Made by a program: the position numbers and the translations under genes. From Bryobacterales bacterium (GTDB lineage Bacteria > Acidobacteriota > Terriglobia > Bryobacterales > Bryobacteraceae): 42,831 bases of DNA. The notes beneath the pieces are model-generated. The model was not told where the DNA came from and ran no database searches. It saw only the letters and a program-made list of their open reading frames with translations. Shown in pieces: positions 8,662 to 16,661 of this stretch (within the stretch, counting starts at the first letter, position 1; each line of letters begins with the position of its first letter). The stretch spans positions 1 to 42,831 of the forward strand of contig CANIHR010000010.1 in assembly GCA_947467185.1 (NCBI GenBank), written 5' to 3'.

Positions 8662-8696
8662 AAAAGGCCGGGTCACCTTGCGGGCCCGGCCTTTTT
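8662..8696 (-). terminator. Rho-independent terminator after the M48 protease gene
   Basis: A perfect 11-bp stem (8662-8672 pairing with 8685-8695) encloses a 12-base loop. On the minus strand the stem is followed by TTTTCATTTTT, and on the plus strand it is followed by five T. It sits 21 bases beyond the protease stop codon and upstream of the aminotransferase start, so it most likely ends the protease transcript and separates it from the next operon. Confidence 0.82.
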
Positions 8697-8716
8697 CTTC
8701 TGGGGTGTTGCGTTGA

Positions 8717-9742
8717 CTACGGTTCGCGGCGCTTCAGGGTCGGACGGTCTTCCGAATCGGTCTTCGGCGCTTTTTCGTCGCCGTTCGAGTCGATCTGGCC
8801 GTTCGGGTTGCGGCGGAGGGTTGGGCGTCCGGCGTCCTTGGTGTCATCCACCTTGCGGCGGCTGTGCATAGCGAGGACGCGGGCCTTCACGTCGTTGAAT
8901 TCACTGGTGTTGACGACGTATTCCGGCTTTTCTTTGAGGTACTTCTGGATCACCTGCTGGGACGCCTTGATGCGGTCGTCTGTCGGCGGGTGGGACGAAA
9001 AGAGCTTCGACATGGTGCCGGGCTTGCGCTTTTCCAGCGCCTGCACCTTTTCGAAGAAGTCGACGAAGGAACCGGGGTCGTAACCGGCCTTGTAGATGTA
9101 TTCAAGGCCCAGCATGTCGGCTTCCGCTTCAAAACCACGGGTGAACTTCAGGAAGCCGAGCGGAACCAGGATACCCATGCCCTGATAGATCGCATAGCCC
9201 GTGATGCCACCCATAAAGATGAGGGGCAGGGTGGCGTAAGAAACCAACTGGCCGCGGGAAGCCTGGCGCGTGCCGTGACGGGCGGCCACGTGTGCGATTT
9301 CGTGTGCCATGACGCCAGCCATCTCCGCTTCGTTTTCGGCGTTGATCAGCACGCCGGTCTGCACGAAGAAAAAGCCGCCTGGGAGGGCGAACGCGTTGAT
9401 GTCTTCGGCGTCGATGACCTTAATAGTGAATGGAACCTTAGCGTCGGAGTTGCGAACCAGATTCTGCCCCACGCGGTTGACATATTCGGCAATGATGGGG
9501 TCGTCAACGATCTTCGCCTGACGTTCCACTTCCTGGGCCATCTGCTTGCCCATTCCAATCTCTTTCTCGATCGAGTAGAGATTGAGGCCTTTGCCGACAT
9601 CGCGGTTGCCGATTTCGTCGGGGTTGGTCTTCTTCTTATCGGCCAGCGCCGGGACCACCATCGCCTGCTGTGTGAGGAAAAATGCCGTTGTCAGCGCCAG
9701 AGCGCTGCGCAGAAGCGAGTTTGGTTTGAAAATCAATTTCAT
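8717..9742 (-). CDS. Exported M48-family zinc metalloprotease
   Basis: 341 residues with an N-terminal export signal (hydrophobic segment about 11-34). The M48 zinc motif HEIAH is at residues 147-151 in VMAHEIAHVAARHG, and the third ligand region is FEAEADMLGLEY near 204-214. FALPGGFFFVQTGVL is also typical of periplasmic M48 proteases such as BepA and LoiP, which degrade misassembled envelope proteins. Unlike BepA there is no TPR tail; instead the last 60 residues are charged and low in complexity (RRNPNGQIDSNGDEK). It is monocistronic: 117 bases lie upstream and a terminator lies directly downstream. Confidence 0.92.
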   Translation of the reverse strand: MKLIFKPNSLLRSALALTTAFFLTQQAMVVPALADKKKTNPDEIGNRDVGKGLNLYSIEKEIGMGKQMAQEVERQAKIVDDPIIAEYVNRVGQNLVRNSDAKVPFTIKVIDAEDINAFALPGGFFFVQTGVLINAENEAEMAGVMAHEIAHVAARHGTRQASRGQLVSYATLPLIFMGGITGYAIYQGMGILVPLGFLKFTRGFEAEADMLGLEYIYKAGYDPGSFVDFFEKVQALEKRKPGTMSKLFSSHPPTDDRIKASQQVIQKYLKEKPEYVVNTSEFNDVKARVLAMHSRRKVDDTKDAGRPTLRRNPNGQIDSNGDEKAPKTDSEDRPTLKRREP

Positions 9743-9859
9743 TCGGAGGGTGACTCCTTCAAAGGCCTTCGAGCTTATTCTTCCGAGTATAAGCTGTTTT
9801 TCCCGGGGAAGTGTTCTCTGTTACCGACGCAGTTCACACCCGTGCGGTTTCAGCCCGGA

Positions 9860-10867
9860 CTACATGCGGATGCAAACTTTTCCGAAGTGTGCCCCGCTTT
9901 CCTGATAGCGCATGGCGGCGACGGGGTCGTCAAAACCGAAAACGCGGTCGATGACGGGGCGGAGCTGTGCCGCAGAGATGGCCTGGTTCATCTGTTCGAA
10001 CATCTCGCGGGAACCAACGTAGATGCCCTGGACCTTCACGGACTTCAGGAAAATAGGCCGGGGATCGACTTCGCCCTGGCCCGTCAGGACGCCGATGAGC
10101 GCAATGTGGCCGCCGCGGCGAACGGCTTTGATAGATGACGGCAGGGTGCCGGCACCGCCGACTTCGATGATGTGGTCGGCCCCGACGCCGCCGGTGAGGT
10201 CGCGGACGGGTTTATCCCAGTCGGGCGTGGTTTTGTAGTTGATGCCGTGGGTGGCGCCCATGGCGCGGACGCGGTCGAGCTTCGCTTCACTGGAGGAGGT
10301 GACAAAAACCTGGGCGCCTGCGAGGGTGGCGAACTGGAGGGCGAAGATGGAGACGCCGCCCGTGCCCTGGACGACGACGCTTTCGCCTGGTTTCAGGTTG
10401 CCCGAGCGGAAAAGGGCGTTCCAGGCGGTGAGGGCCGCGCACGGCAGGGTGGCCGCCTCTTCAAAGGAGAGATGGGCGGGGGCGTGGACGACGCCGTTGG
10501 CAGAGAGGCAGACCTGTTCTGCCAGCATTCCGTCGATAGCGCCACCCATGGCGGACGCGGCGCTTTCGTCGGTGGGGCCACCTGCTACCCAGTTCTGGAA
10601 AAAGGTGCCGCAGACGCGATCGCCGGGCTGGAAACGGGTGACACCGGGGCCGATGGCGACGATTTCACCGGCTCCATCGGAAAGGGGGGTAATCGGGGGC
10701 TTTACCGCGCGGCCATACCCGCCTTTGGCAAGGACCAGGTCACGGAAATTCAAAGAGCAGGCCCCGACCTGGACCAGGACCTGGCCGGGGCCGGGCTCCA
10801 ACTGCGGAACATCAACAAAACGCAGGTTTTCATAGCCAAAGCCTTCAATAAAACGCCATGCTTTCAC
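9860..10867 (-). CDS. Zinc-free MDR oxidoreductase (quinone oxidoreductase-like)
   Basis: A 335-residue medium-chain dehydrogenase/reductase. The N-terminal GroES-like domain has SLNFRDLVLAKGGYG, where zinc-dependent members would have their catalytic cysteine and structural cysteine cluster; these are absent. The nucleotide-binding motif is VVVQGTGGVSIFALQFA. This pattern fits NAD(P)H-dependent quinone oxidoreductases or enoyl reductases rather than alcohol dehydrogenases. The start is a GTG at 10867, supported by an AGGAG six bases upstream. It diverges from the ispH operon across an 87-base spacer. A third MDR protein so close to the two inside the hopanoid operon may be coincidence; the substrate is unknown. 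Confidence 0.87.
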   Translation of the reverse strand: MKAWRFIEGFGYENLRFVDVPQLEPGPGQVLVQVGACSLNFRDLVLAKGGYGRAVKPPITPLSDGAGEIVAIGPGVTRFQPGDRVCGTFFQNWVAGGPTDESAASAMGGAIDGMLAEQVCLSANGVVHAPAHLSFEEAATLPCAALTAWNALFRSGNLKPGESVVVQGTGGVSIFALQFATLAGAQVFVTSSSEAKLDRVRAMGATHGINYKTTPDWDKPVRDLTGGVGADHIIEVGGAGTLPSSIKAVRRGGHIALIGVLTGQGEVDPRPIFLKSVKVQGIYVGSREMFEQMNQAISAAQLRPVIDRVFGFDDPVAAMRYQESGAHFGKVCIRM

Positions 10868-10896
10868 GGTGTACTCCTGGGGGTAGGAACCCTCTG

Positions 10897-10916
10897 CGGA
10901 GGGGGTAGTCCCTCCG
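10897..10916. other. Inverted repeat in the MDR/ispH divergent spacer
   Basis: CGGAGGG at 10897-10903 is complementary to CCCTCCG at 10910-10916 with a 6-base loop. A second arm, CCCTC at 10890-10894, could pair with the same GAGGG (10899-10903), so two hairpins would compete. The element lies in the short spacer between divergent genes, upstream of the putative ispH promoter. It could be an operator or an RNA structure in a longer leader. Function is not known. Confidence 0.4.
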
Positions 10917-10925
10917 TTCCGATGA

Positions 10926-10931
10926 TATACT
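10926..10931 (+). promoter_or_regulatory. Possible -10 element of the ispH-hopanoid operon
   Basis: TATACT differs from the TATAAT consensus at one base. Transcription would begin near 10938, giving a leader of about 17 bases before the ATG at 10955. No good -35 hexamer is seen at 16-18 bases upstream, so activation by a regulator or a different sigma factor would be needed. The position argues against the alternative upstream ispH start at 10922. Confidence 0.35.
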
Positions 10932-10954
10932 TGGACGACGGTCCCTCCTTCCCT

Positions 10955-11947
10955 ATGCCCTTAAAAACAATCGCTCCGAATACCACCGGCGAAAAGAAAA
11001 TCCTGCTTCTGAAGCCGCGCGGGTTCTGTGCGGGCGTGGTTCGGGCCATCGACGTCGTGAAAATCGCTTTGGGCGCGTATGGCGCTCCCATCTATGTCCG
11101 CAAAGAAATTGTGCATAACAAGCACGTTGTGGACGAGTTGCGGGAAATGGGCGCGGTGTTCGTGGAAGAACTCCAGGAAGTCCCCGACAACGGCCGGGCG
11201 ATCTTCAGTGCTCACGGTGTGTCTCCCGAGGTTCGGCGACAGGGTAAAGAGCGCGGATTGCAGATCATCGACGCGACCTGCCCTCTGGTGACCAAGGTCC
11301 ACCTGGAAGCGGTGAAGTTTGCGCGGGAGGGCTTCTCGATGGTCCTGATCGGGCATAAGAACCACGACGAAGTAATCGGCACGCTGGGCGAAGCGCCCGA
11401 AAAGATGGTGCTCGTGGAGTCGGTGGAAGATGTAGACGCACTCGAAGTGCCGGATCCGGCGCGGATTGCCTACCTGACGCAGACGACGCTGAGCCTGGAC
11501 GAAACCAAACACATTGTGGCGCGTCTGGAAGAACGGTTCCCGTTGATTCAGAGTCCAAAGTCGCAGGATATTTGCTACGCCACGGAAAACCGCCAGACGG
11601 CAGTGAAGGGTGTGGCGCAACACTGCGATGTGCTGCTGGTGGTTGGTTCGGAGAACAGTTCGAATTCGCGCCGGTTGGTGGAAGTGGGGCACAACTACGG
11701 CGTGCAGTCGTTCCTGGTGAATGACTGGGCCGGGGTGGATCAGTCGTGGCTTGCAGGTGCCACCACGGTGGGTGTAACGGCGGGAGCTTCGGCGCCGGAA
11801 CATCTGGTGCAGCAGATTGTTGAGTCGCTGCAGGGCATTGGCTACTCCAATCTGGAGGAAGTGGAGATGATCGAGGAAGACGTCCGATTCTCCCTGCCGC
11901 CCGAATTGGGCGCGGTGGCCGCACAATTCGTCAGTATCACGCGTTAA
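10955..11947 (+). CDS. ispH: 4-hydroxy-3-methylbut-2-enyl diphosphate reductase IspH
   Basis: IspH carries out the last MEP-pathway step, reducing HMBPP to IPP and DMAPP with a [4Fe-4S] cluster. The three cluster cysteines are seen at C25 (KPRGFCAGVVRAI), C109 (DATCPLVTKVH) and C207 (SQDICYATENRQ). The GHKNHDEVIGTLGE stretch carries the active-site glutamate (E139), and TQTTLS is also conserved. The start at 10955 gives 330 residues, close to the usual length; ATG at 10922 would add 11 residues but lies upstream of a likely -10 element. The gene heads the operon, 12 bases before shc, so C5 precursor supply and hopanoid synthesis would be transcribed together. Confidence 0.96.
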   Translation: MPLKTIAPNTTGEKKILLLKPRGFCAGVVRAIDVVKIALGAYGAPIYVRKEIVHNKHVVDELREMGAVFVEELQEVPDNGRAIFSAHGVSPEVRRQGKERGLQIIDATCPLVTKVHLEAVKFAREGFSMVLIGHKNHDEVIGTLGEAPEKMVLVESVEDVDALEVPDPARIAYLTQTTLSLDETKHIVARLEERFPLIQSPKSQDICYATENRQTAVKGVAQHCDVLLVVGSENSSNSRRLVEVGHNYGVQSFLVNDWAGVDQSWLAGATTVGVTAGASAPEHLVQQIVESLQGIGYSNLEEVEMIEEDVRFSLPPELGAVAAQFVSITR

Positions 11948-11959
11948 TCATTTCTGGAG

Positions 11960-13876
11960 ATGATGTCGACTTTACAGGTTAGAGAGACGGTTGTTGCGGG
12001 AGCGCGGCTTGCCTCCTCTCGCGCCGCCGAGCATCTGCTCGGTCTGCAACATGACGACGGCTACTGGTGTGCGCTGCTGACGGCGGACACCACGCTGGAA
12101 TCGGACTTTATTTTGTTGCAGTTGTGGCTACATGCGCCGGTGGCCGGTGTGTGGAATCCGCCGAGCCGGGCGCAGATTCAGCGTGCGGTGGACCGTATCC
12201 TCTCCAGGCAACTCCCTGACGGCGGCTTCAATATCTATGTGGGTGGCCCGAGCGAGATCAGTGCTTCGGTAAAGGCTTATTTTGCGCTGAAGCTGGCGGG
12301 AGCCCCGGAAGACCGGCTGGCGATGCTGCGGGAGCGGATCATTGCTCTGGGCGGCATTCAGGCCGCGAACAGCTATACCAAGGTCAACCTGAGTCTGTTC
12401 GGGCTGTATCCGCGTGAAGGTACGCCGAGTATTCCGCCGGAAATTCTGTTGTTGCCGGGCGGGTTGCTCTACCAGATGTCTTCGTGGACGCGGGCGATTG
12501 TAGTTTCACTTGCCATTGTCCATGCGCATGATCCGCAGCGGCCGGTGCCGGCGGGCTTTAGCCTGGAAGAGATTTTCATTCCGGGACGGAGCGTGACGTT
12601 TGAGTCGGATGACTCCTGGCTGAGCTGGCGGAAGACGTTTATCCAGTCGGACCGCATCTTCAAGCTCTGGGAAAAGTATGGCCATGCGCGCATCCGGAAG
12701 GCGGCGCTGCGCAAGTGCGAGCACTGGATGCTGGAGCGCATGAAGCACTCCCAGGGGCTGGGCGCGATTTATCCCCCGATGCAGTACTCCATCATGGCGA
12801 TGGACGTTCTGGGGTATCCAGCGAACAATCCTCTGCGAGTGGAAGCAATCCGGCAGTTCGATCACCTGATGGTGGATGACGGTAAGGAATTGTTCTTCCA
12901 GCCCTGTTTTTCGCCGGTCTGGGATACAGCAATTGGCGGATATGCACTGGGTGAGGCTGGTTACGGTGACGGGACTGCGCTTCAAAAGGCCACCGACTGG
13001 CTGCTGGCGCGCGAGATCCGGCGCAAGGGTGACTGGTCAGTCAAGCGGCCGAATACGGAACCTTCGGGCTGGGCGTTTGAATTCGAAAACGACTGGTATC
13101 CGGATATCGACGACACCGCGATGGTGATGCTGGCTTTCAAACACATGAAGGCAAGCAGTTCGTCGGCCCAGGAAGCAACGCGGAAGCGTGCGATCGACTG
13201 GCTGCTGGCGATGCAGTCGTCCGATGGCGGCTGGGCCGCGTTTGATGTGGACAATAACTGGGAGATTCTGACCCATGTCCCGTTTGCCGACCATAACGCG
13301 ATGCTGGACCCGACATGCGCCGATATTACCGGGCGGACGCTGGAAGCTTTGGCCGCCAATGGTTTTGATCGAAATCACCCGGCGTGTAAACGCGCCATCG
13401 ATTACCTGTTGAAGACGCAACTGGCGGATGGCAGTTGGTATGGCCGCTGGGGCGTCGCATTCCTCTACGGCACCTGTTTCGCGCTGCGCGGCTTGCAGGC
13501 GATGGGTGAGGATGACCACGAATCGCACATCCAGCGTGCCAACGAGTGGATTCGAGCTTTGCAGAATTCCGACGGCGGCTGGGGCGAAAGCTGCGCCAGC
13601 TACGACAACAACACGTATACCGGTACGGCGAGCACCCCGTCGCAGACCGCCTGGGCGCTGATGGGCCTGCTGGCGGGTGGCGACACGTACAGTTCCAGCG
13701 TGCAGCATGCCGTCGACTACCTGGTCTCAACCCAGAAGCCGGATGGCTCCTGGGATGAAGATCTGGCCACGGGCACGGGTTTTCCGCGCGTGTTCTACCT
13801 CAACTATCACTACTACCGGATTTACTTCCCGCTGATCGCGCTTTCGGCATTTCTCCACGCGCAGGCCAACCGGTAG
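11960..13876 (+). CDS. shc: Squalene-hopene cyclase
   Basis: Shc is a monotopic membrane enzyme that cyclises squalene to hopene and hopanol. The 638-residue protein has the catalytic acid motif DIDD at residues 382-385 (WYPDIDDTAMVML), followed by repeated QW motifs: QSSDGGWAAF, QLADGSWYGRWG, QNSDGGWGES and QKPDGSWDE. Length matches the family. Two adjacent ATG codons open the frame at 11960 and 11963, with a TGGAG just upstream; the second has the more usual spacing. It lies between ispH and hpnA, four bases from the latter. Confidence 0.97.
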   Translation: MMSTLQVRETVVAGARLASSRAAEHLLGLQHDDGYWCALLTADTTLESDFILLQLWLHAPVAGVWNPPSRAQIQRAVDRILSRQLPDGGFNIYVGGPSEISASVKAYFALKLAGAPEDRLAMLRERIIALGGIQAANSYTKVNLSLFGLYPREGTPSIPPEILLLPGGLLYQMSSWTRAIVVSLAIVHAHDPQRPVPAGFSLEEIFIPGRSVTFESDDSWLSWRKTFIQSDRIFKLWEKYGHARIRKAALRKCEHWMLERMKHSQGLGAIYPPMQYSIMAMDVLGYPANNPLRVEAIRQFDHLMVDDGKELFFQPCFSPVWDTAIGGYALGEAGYGDGTALQKATDWLLAREIRRKGDWSVKRPNTEPSGWAFEFENDWYPDIDDTAMVMLAFKHMKASSSSAQEATRKRAIDWLLAMQSSDGGWAAFDVDNNWEILTHVPFADHNAMLDPTCADITGRTLEALAANGFDRNHPACKRAIDYLLKTQLADGSWYGRWGVAFLYGTCFALRGLQAMGEDDHESHIQRANEWIRALQNSDGGWGESCASYDNNTYTGTASTPSQTAWALMGLLAGGDTYSSSVQHAVDYLVSTQKPDGSWDEDLATGTGFPRVFYLNYHYYRIYFPLIALSAFLHAQANR

Positions 13877-13880
13877 CCCT

Positions 13881-14864
13881 TTGAAACCTGCGTTAGTTAC
13901 CGGTGCAACCGGCTTTGTGGGATGGCATGTCGCCCGGCTTTTGCTGGAGCGTGGCTATTCTGTGCGCGCACTGGTGCGTGGCAGGGGGCGAGTGCCGGAA
14001 CTGGACGTGGAAGAGTACGAGGGCGACCTGCGGGACCCGGAGTCCTTGCTGCGTGCGGCGGATGGGTGTGGCCAGGTGTTCCATGTGGCGGCGGATTACC
14101 GGCTATGGTCGAAGAATCCGGAAGACATGTACCGGTCGAATGTGGGCGGGACGCGGAACATGCTGGCGGCGGCGCAGGCGGCCGGTGTGGAGCGGGTGGT
14201 CTATACCAGCACCGTGGGCTGCATCGGGATTCCGGCGGCGGATGAAAATGGCCCCGGCATCGGGGATGAGAATACGCCGGTTTCGGAAGATATGATGTCC
14301 GGGACCTATAAGAGGTCCAAGTACTTCGCCGAAAAGGTGGCGCTGGAGTTTGCCGAAGCCGGCCTGCCGGTGGTGATTGTGAATCCCACCGCGCCGATGG
14401 GTGACCACGACTTTAAGCCGACGCCGACCGGCGCGATCGTCCGCGATTTTCTGCGGGGTGCGATGCCGGCCTACATCGATACCGGGCTCAATGTGGTGAA
14501 CGTGCGGGACGTTGCGCTGGGGCATCTGCTGGCTTGTGAGCGCGGTATTCCGGGGCAGCGGTACATTCTGGGCTGTGAAAACATGACGCTGGGGCAGATT
14601 CTGCGTGAACTGGGGCAGATTACCGGCCGCCGGGCACCCCGGGTGAAGCTGCCGTATGCGGTGGCATGGGCCGCCGGCATGGTGACGACCGGGTTCGCAC
14701 ATCTGACTGGGATCCCGCCGCGAGCGCCGATGGAAGCTGTGCGAATGGCGAAGAAAAAGATGTGGGTCTCGCATGCCAAAGCGCAGGATCAGCTTGGTTT
14801 TGAGCCGCAATCGCCGGTGACCGCCTTTATCGATGCCATCAACTGGTTTGAGGGGCGGAGGTAA
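13881..14864 (+). CDS. hpnA: Hopanoid-associated sugar epimerase HpnA
   Basis: A 327-residue extended short-chain dehydrogenase. The Rossmann motif GATGFVGWHVARLLLERGY is at the N-terminus, and the catalytic YxxxK is in TYKRSKYFAEKVAL. Phrases such as FHVAADYRLWSKNPEDMYRSN and VNPTAPMGDHDFKPTPTG are characteristic of HpnA. The precise substrate of HpnA is not established; it is found with hopanoid genes and is thought to act on side-chain modification. The start codon is TTG at 13881, four bases after the shc stop, with no strong ribosome site, so reinitiation or coupling is likely. Its stop shares a base with the hpnG start. Confidence 0.93.
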   Translation: MKPALVTGATGFVGWHVARLLLERGYSVRALVRGRGRVPELDVEEYEGDLRDPESLLRAADGCGQVFHVAADYRLWSKNPEDMYRSNVGGTRNMLAAAQAAGVERVVYTSTVGCIGIPAADENGPGIGDENTPVSEDMMSGTYKRSKYFAEKVALEFAEAGLPVVIVNPTAPMGDHDFKPTPTGAIVRDFLRGAMPAYIDTGLNVVNVRDVALGHLLACERGIPGQRYILGCENMTLGQILRELGQITGRRAPRVKLPYAVAWAAGMVTTGFAHLTGIPPRAPMEAVRMAKKKMWVSHAKAQDQLGFEPQSPVTAFIDAINWFEGRR

Positions 14865-15556
14865 TGGGTCCGGTGGTGTTTGTGGCTGCCGATGCGCGCG
14901 AATGTGGTCCCTGGGTGGCACGGTGGGAAGCCGTGACGAAACCGGAGCTGCCGGTCCATTGGGCGCGGGCTGGAAAATTTCGGGGCCGGGACGTACTGGC
15001 GGTCGCGAATGGCGCAGGTCCGGCACGGGCGAGTCTGGCCGTCGAGGCAGTGGAGAAGTTGCGACCAGCGGCTCTGGTGAGCGTGGGAACCTGCGGCGCA
15101 CTTGATCCGACCCTGCAGATTGGCGATGTTTTTGTGCCGACCGAAGTTCGGGGTGGTGGTCAGACCTGGGCGTTGGCTTCGCTTTCCGGCCCGGCAGCGA
15201 AAACCGGCCCGTTGATTTCTGTCACCCGGATTGCCGCGTCAGCATCTGAAAAGAGTCAATTGCGGTCCACCGGTGCCCTGGCGGTGGAGATGGAAGCGGC
15301 CGGGGTTGCCTGTGCAAGCGGGCGTCTGAATGTGCCATTCTATTGTGTTCGTGTCGTGAGCGACCTGGCTGAGCAGGATTTCGCAAATGACTTTAATAAA
15401 GTAATCATGTCCGACGGCCGTTTCAACATCCCCGCTCTCTTGTTGAACGCGTTCGCGAGACCCCTGAGTCGCATTCCGGAGCTGATTTCCCTGGCCCAAC
15501 GGACGGCGCTCGCATCTAAAAATCTGGGAGATTTTCTTGCCCTCTGTAGTTTCTGA
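14864..15556 (+). CDS. hpnG: Hopanoid-associated phosphorylase HpnG
   Basis: A 230-residue nucleoside-phosphorylase-fold protein. HpnG is known to remove adenine from adenosylhopane, giving phosphoribohopane on the way to C35 bacteriohopanepolyols. Visible motifs are VGTCGALDPTLQIGDVFVP in the phosphate-binding region and ALAVEMEAAGVACAS, the MEAAG element that contacts the ribose. GGAGG precedes the ATG at very short spacing, and the start shares a base with the hpnA stop. Its substrate is made by the radical SAM enzyme HpnH, which is not in this window and must be encoded elsewhere if the pathway is complete. Confidence 0.93.
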   Translation: MGPVVFVAADARECGPWVARWEAVTKPELPVHWARAGKFRGRDVLAVANGAGPARASLAVEAVEKLRPAALVSVGTCGALDPTLQIGDVFVPTEVRGGGQTWALASLSGPAAKTGPLISVTRIAASASEKSQLRSTGALAVEMEAAGVACASGRLNVPFYCVRVVSDLAEQDFANDFNKVIMSDGRFNIPALLLNAFARPLSRIPELISLAQRTALASKNLGDFLALCSF

Positions 15557-16661
15557 AGCAGTCGTTTCCAATACAGCCCTGCCCGCCAGCATGAAAGCGG
15601 CGGTGTACAAGGGAAATCACCTGGTGGCGGTCGATGATGTCACGACCCCGGAGATTGGCGCGGGCGAGATCCTGATCCGCGTGGAAGCCTGTGGTGTGTG
15701 CCACACCGATCTGAAGAAGATTGAGTATGATCTGCTGACGCCTCCCCGGATTTACGGGCACGAGACGGCCGGTGTGGTGGCAGCGGTGGGCAGCGCGGTG
15801 ACGAAGTATATGCCGGGCGACCGCGTGATTGTCTTCCACCATATTCCCTGCGGCAAGTGCTTTTATTGCGACCGGAAACTGTATGCGCAGTGCCCTGTCT
15901 ACAAGAAGGTGGGCGTGACGGCGGGGTTTGAGCCGGCGGGCGGCGGCTTTGCGCAGTATGTGCGGGTAATGGACTGGATCGTGGACGCGGGTGTGGAAAA
16001 GATCCCCGACGGCGTTTCCTTCGATACGGCGGCGTTTGTGGAGCCGGTGAACACCTGCGTGAAGGCCGTGGAGCAGTGCGATCCGCAGCCCGGCGACGTG
16101 GTGCTGGTGCAGGGACAGGGTTCGATTGGCCTGATCTTCACGATGCTGCTGAAGCTGAAGGGCTGCACGATCGTCACGTCAGACACGATTGCGAAGCGGC
16201 TGGAATTGTCGCGGGAATGCGGGGCGGAGTACGCGCTGGATCCCCGCGAGACAGATGTGGCGGCGAAGCTGCGGGAACTGACGGAAGGTCGCGGCGCCGA
16301 TATGGTGATTGTGGCGACGGCGGTAAAAGGGCTGGTGGAGCAGGCAATTGCATGCACCCGACCTGGTGCGAAAATCATGTTATTCGCGCAAACCTCGGAT
16401 AAAGAACGAATTGAACTGTCGGGCGCGAGCATCTGTGTGGGTGAACGGCAGTTGCTGGGTTCCTACAGCGCGTCGGTCGATATCCAGAAGTCTGCAGCGG
16501 ACCTGGTGTTCAGCGGGAAGCTTCCCGTACACCTGCTCGTTTCGCACCGTGTGCCTCTTGATAAGATTGAGCTTGCATTCCGTCTCGCAACCCATCCCGG
16601 CGAATTTCCGGAGGAGAATCCTCTGAAGGTGATCGTGCGTCCGCAGGAGTTCACAGTTTGA
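15537..16661 (+). CDS. Zinc-dependent MDR dehydrogenase 1 within the hopanoid operon
   Basis: A 374-residue zinc-dependent dehydrogenase of the sorbitol/threonine dehydrogenase branch. Catalytic-zinc ligands are C55 (CGVCHTD) and H75-E76 (YGHE), with the glutamate of FVEPVNTCVKAVE. The structural-zinc cluster is C105, C108, C111 and C119 (CGKCFYC spacing). The nucleotide-binding loop is VQGQGSIGL. I chose the TTG at 15537, which overlaps hpnG by 20 bases, because GGGAG lies six bases upstream; an ATG at 15591 has no ribosome site. Its position between hpnG and hpnC suggests oxidation or reduction of a polyol or aldose on the hopanoid side chain. This is inference. Confidence 0.9.
   Translation: MPSVVSEAVVSNTALPASMKAAVYKGNHLVAVDDVTTPEIGAGEILIRVEACGVCHTDLKKIEYDLLTPPRIYGHETAGVVAAVGSAVTKYMPGDRVIVFHHIPCGKCFYCDRKLYAQCPVYKKVGVTAGFEPAGGGFAQYVRVMDWIVDAGVEKIPDGVSFDTAAFVEPVNTCVKAVEQCDPQPGDVVLVQGQGSIGLIFTMLLKLKGCTIVTSDTIAKRLELSRECGAEYALDPRETDVAAKLRELTEGRGADMVIVATAVKGLVEQAIACTRPGAKIMLFAQTSDKERIELSGASICVGERQLLGSYSASVDIQKSAADLVFSGKLPVHLLVSHRVPLDKIELAFRLATHPGEFPEENPLKVIVRPQEFTV

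Noticed and set aside
10172-10954. 5' extension of the ispH open frame
   Set aside because: It runs antisense through the divergent MDR gene; IspH family similarity begins only after 10955.
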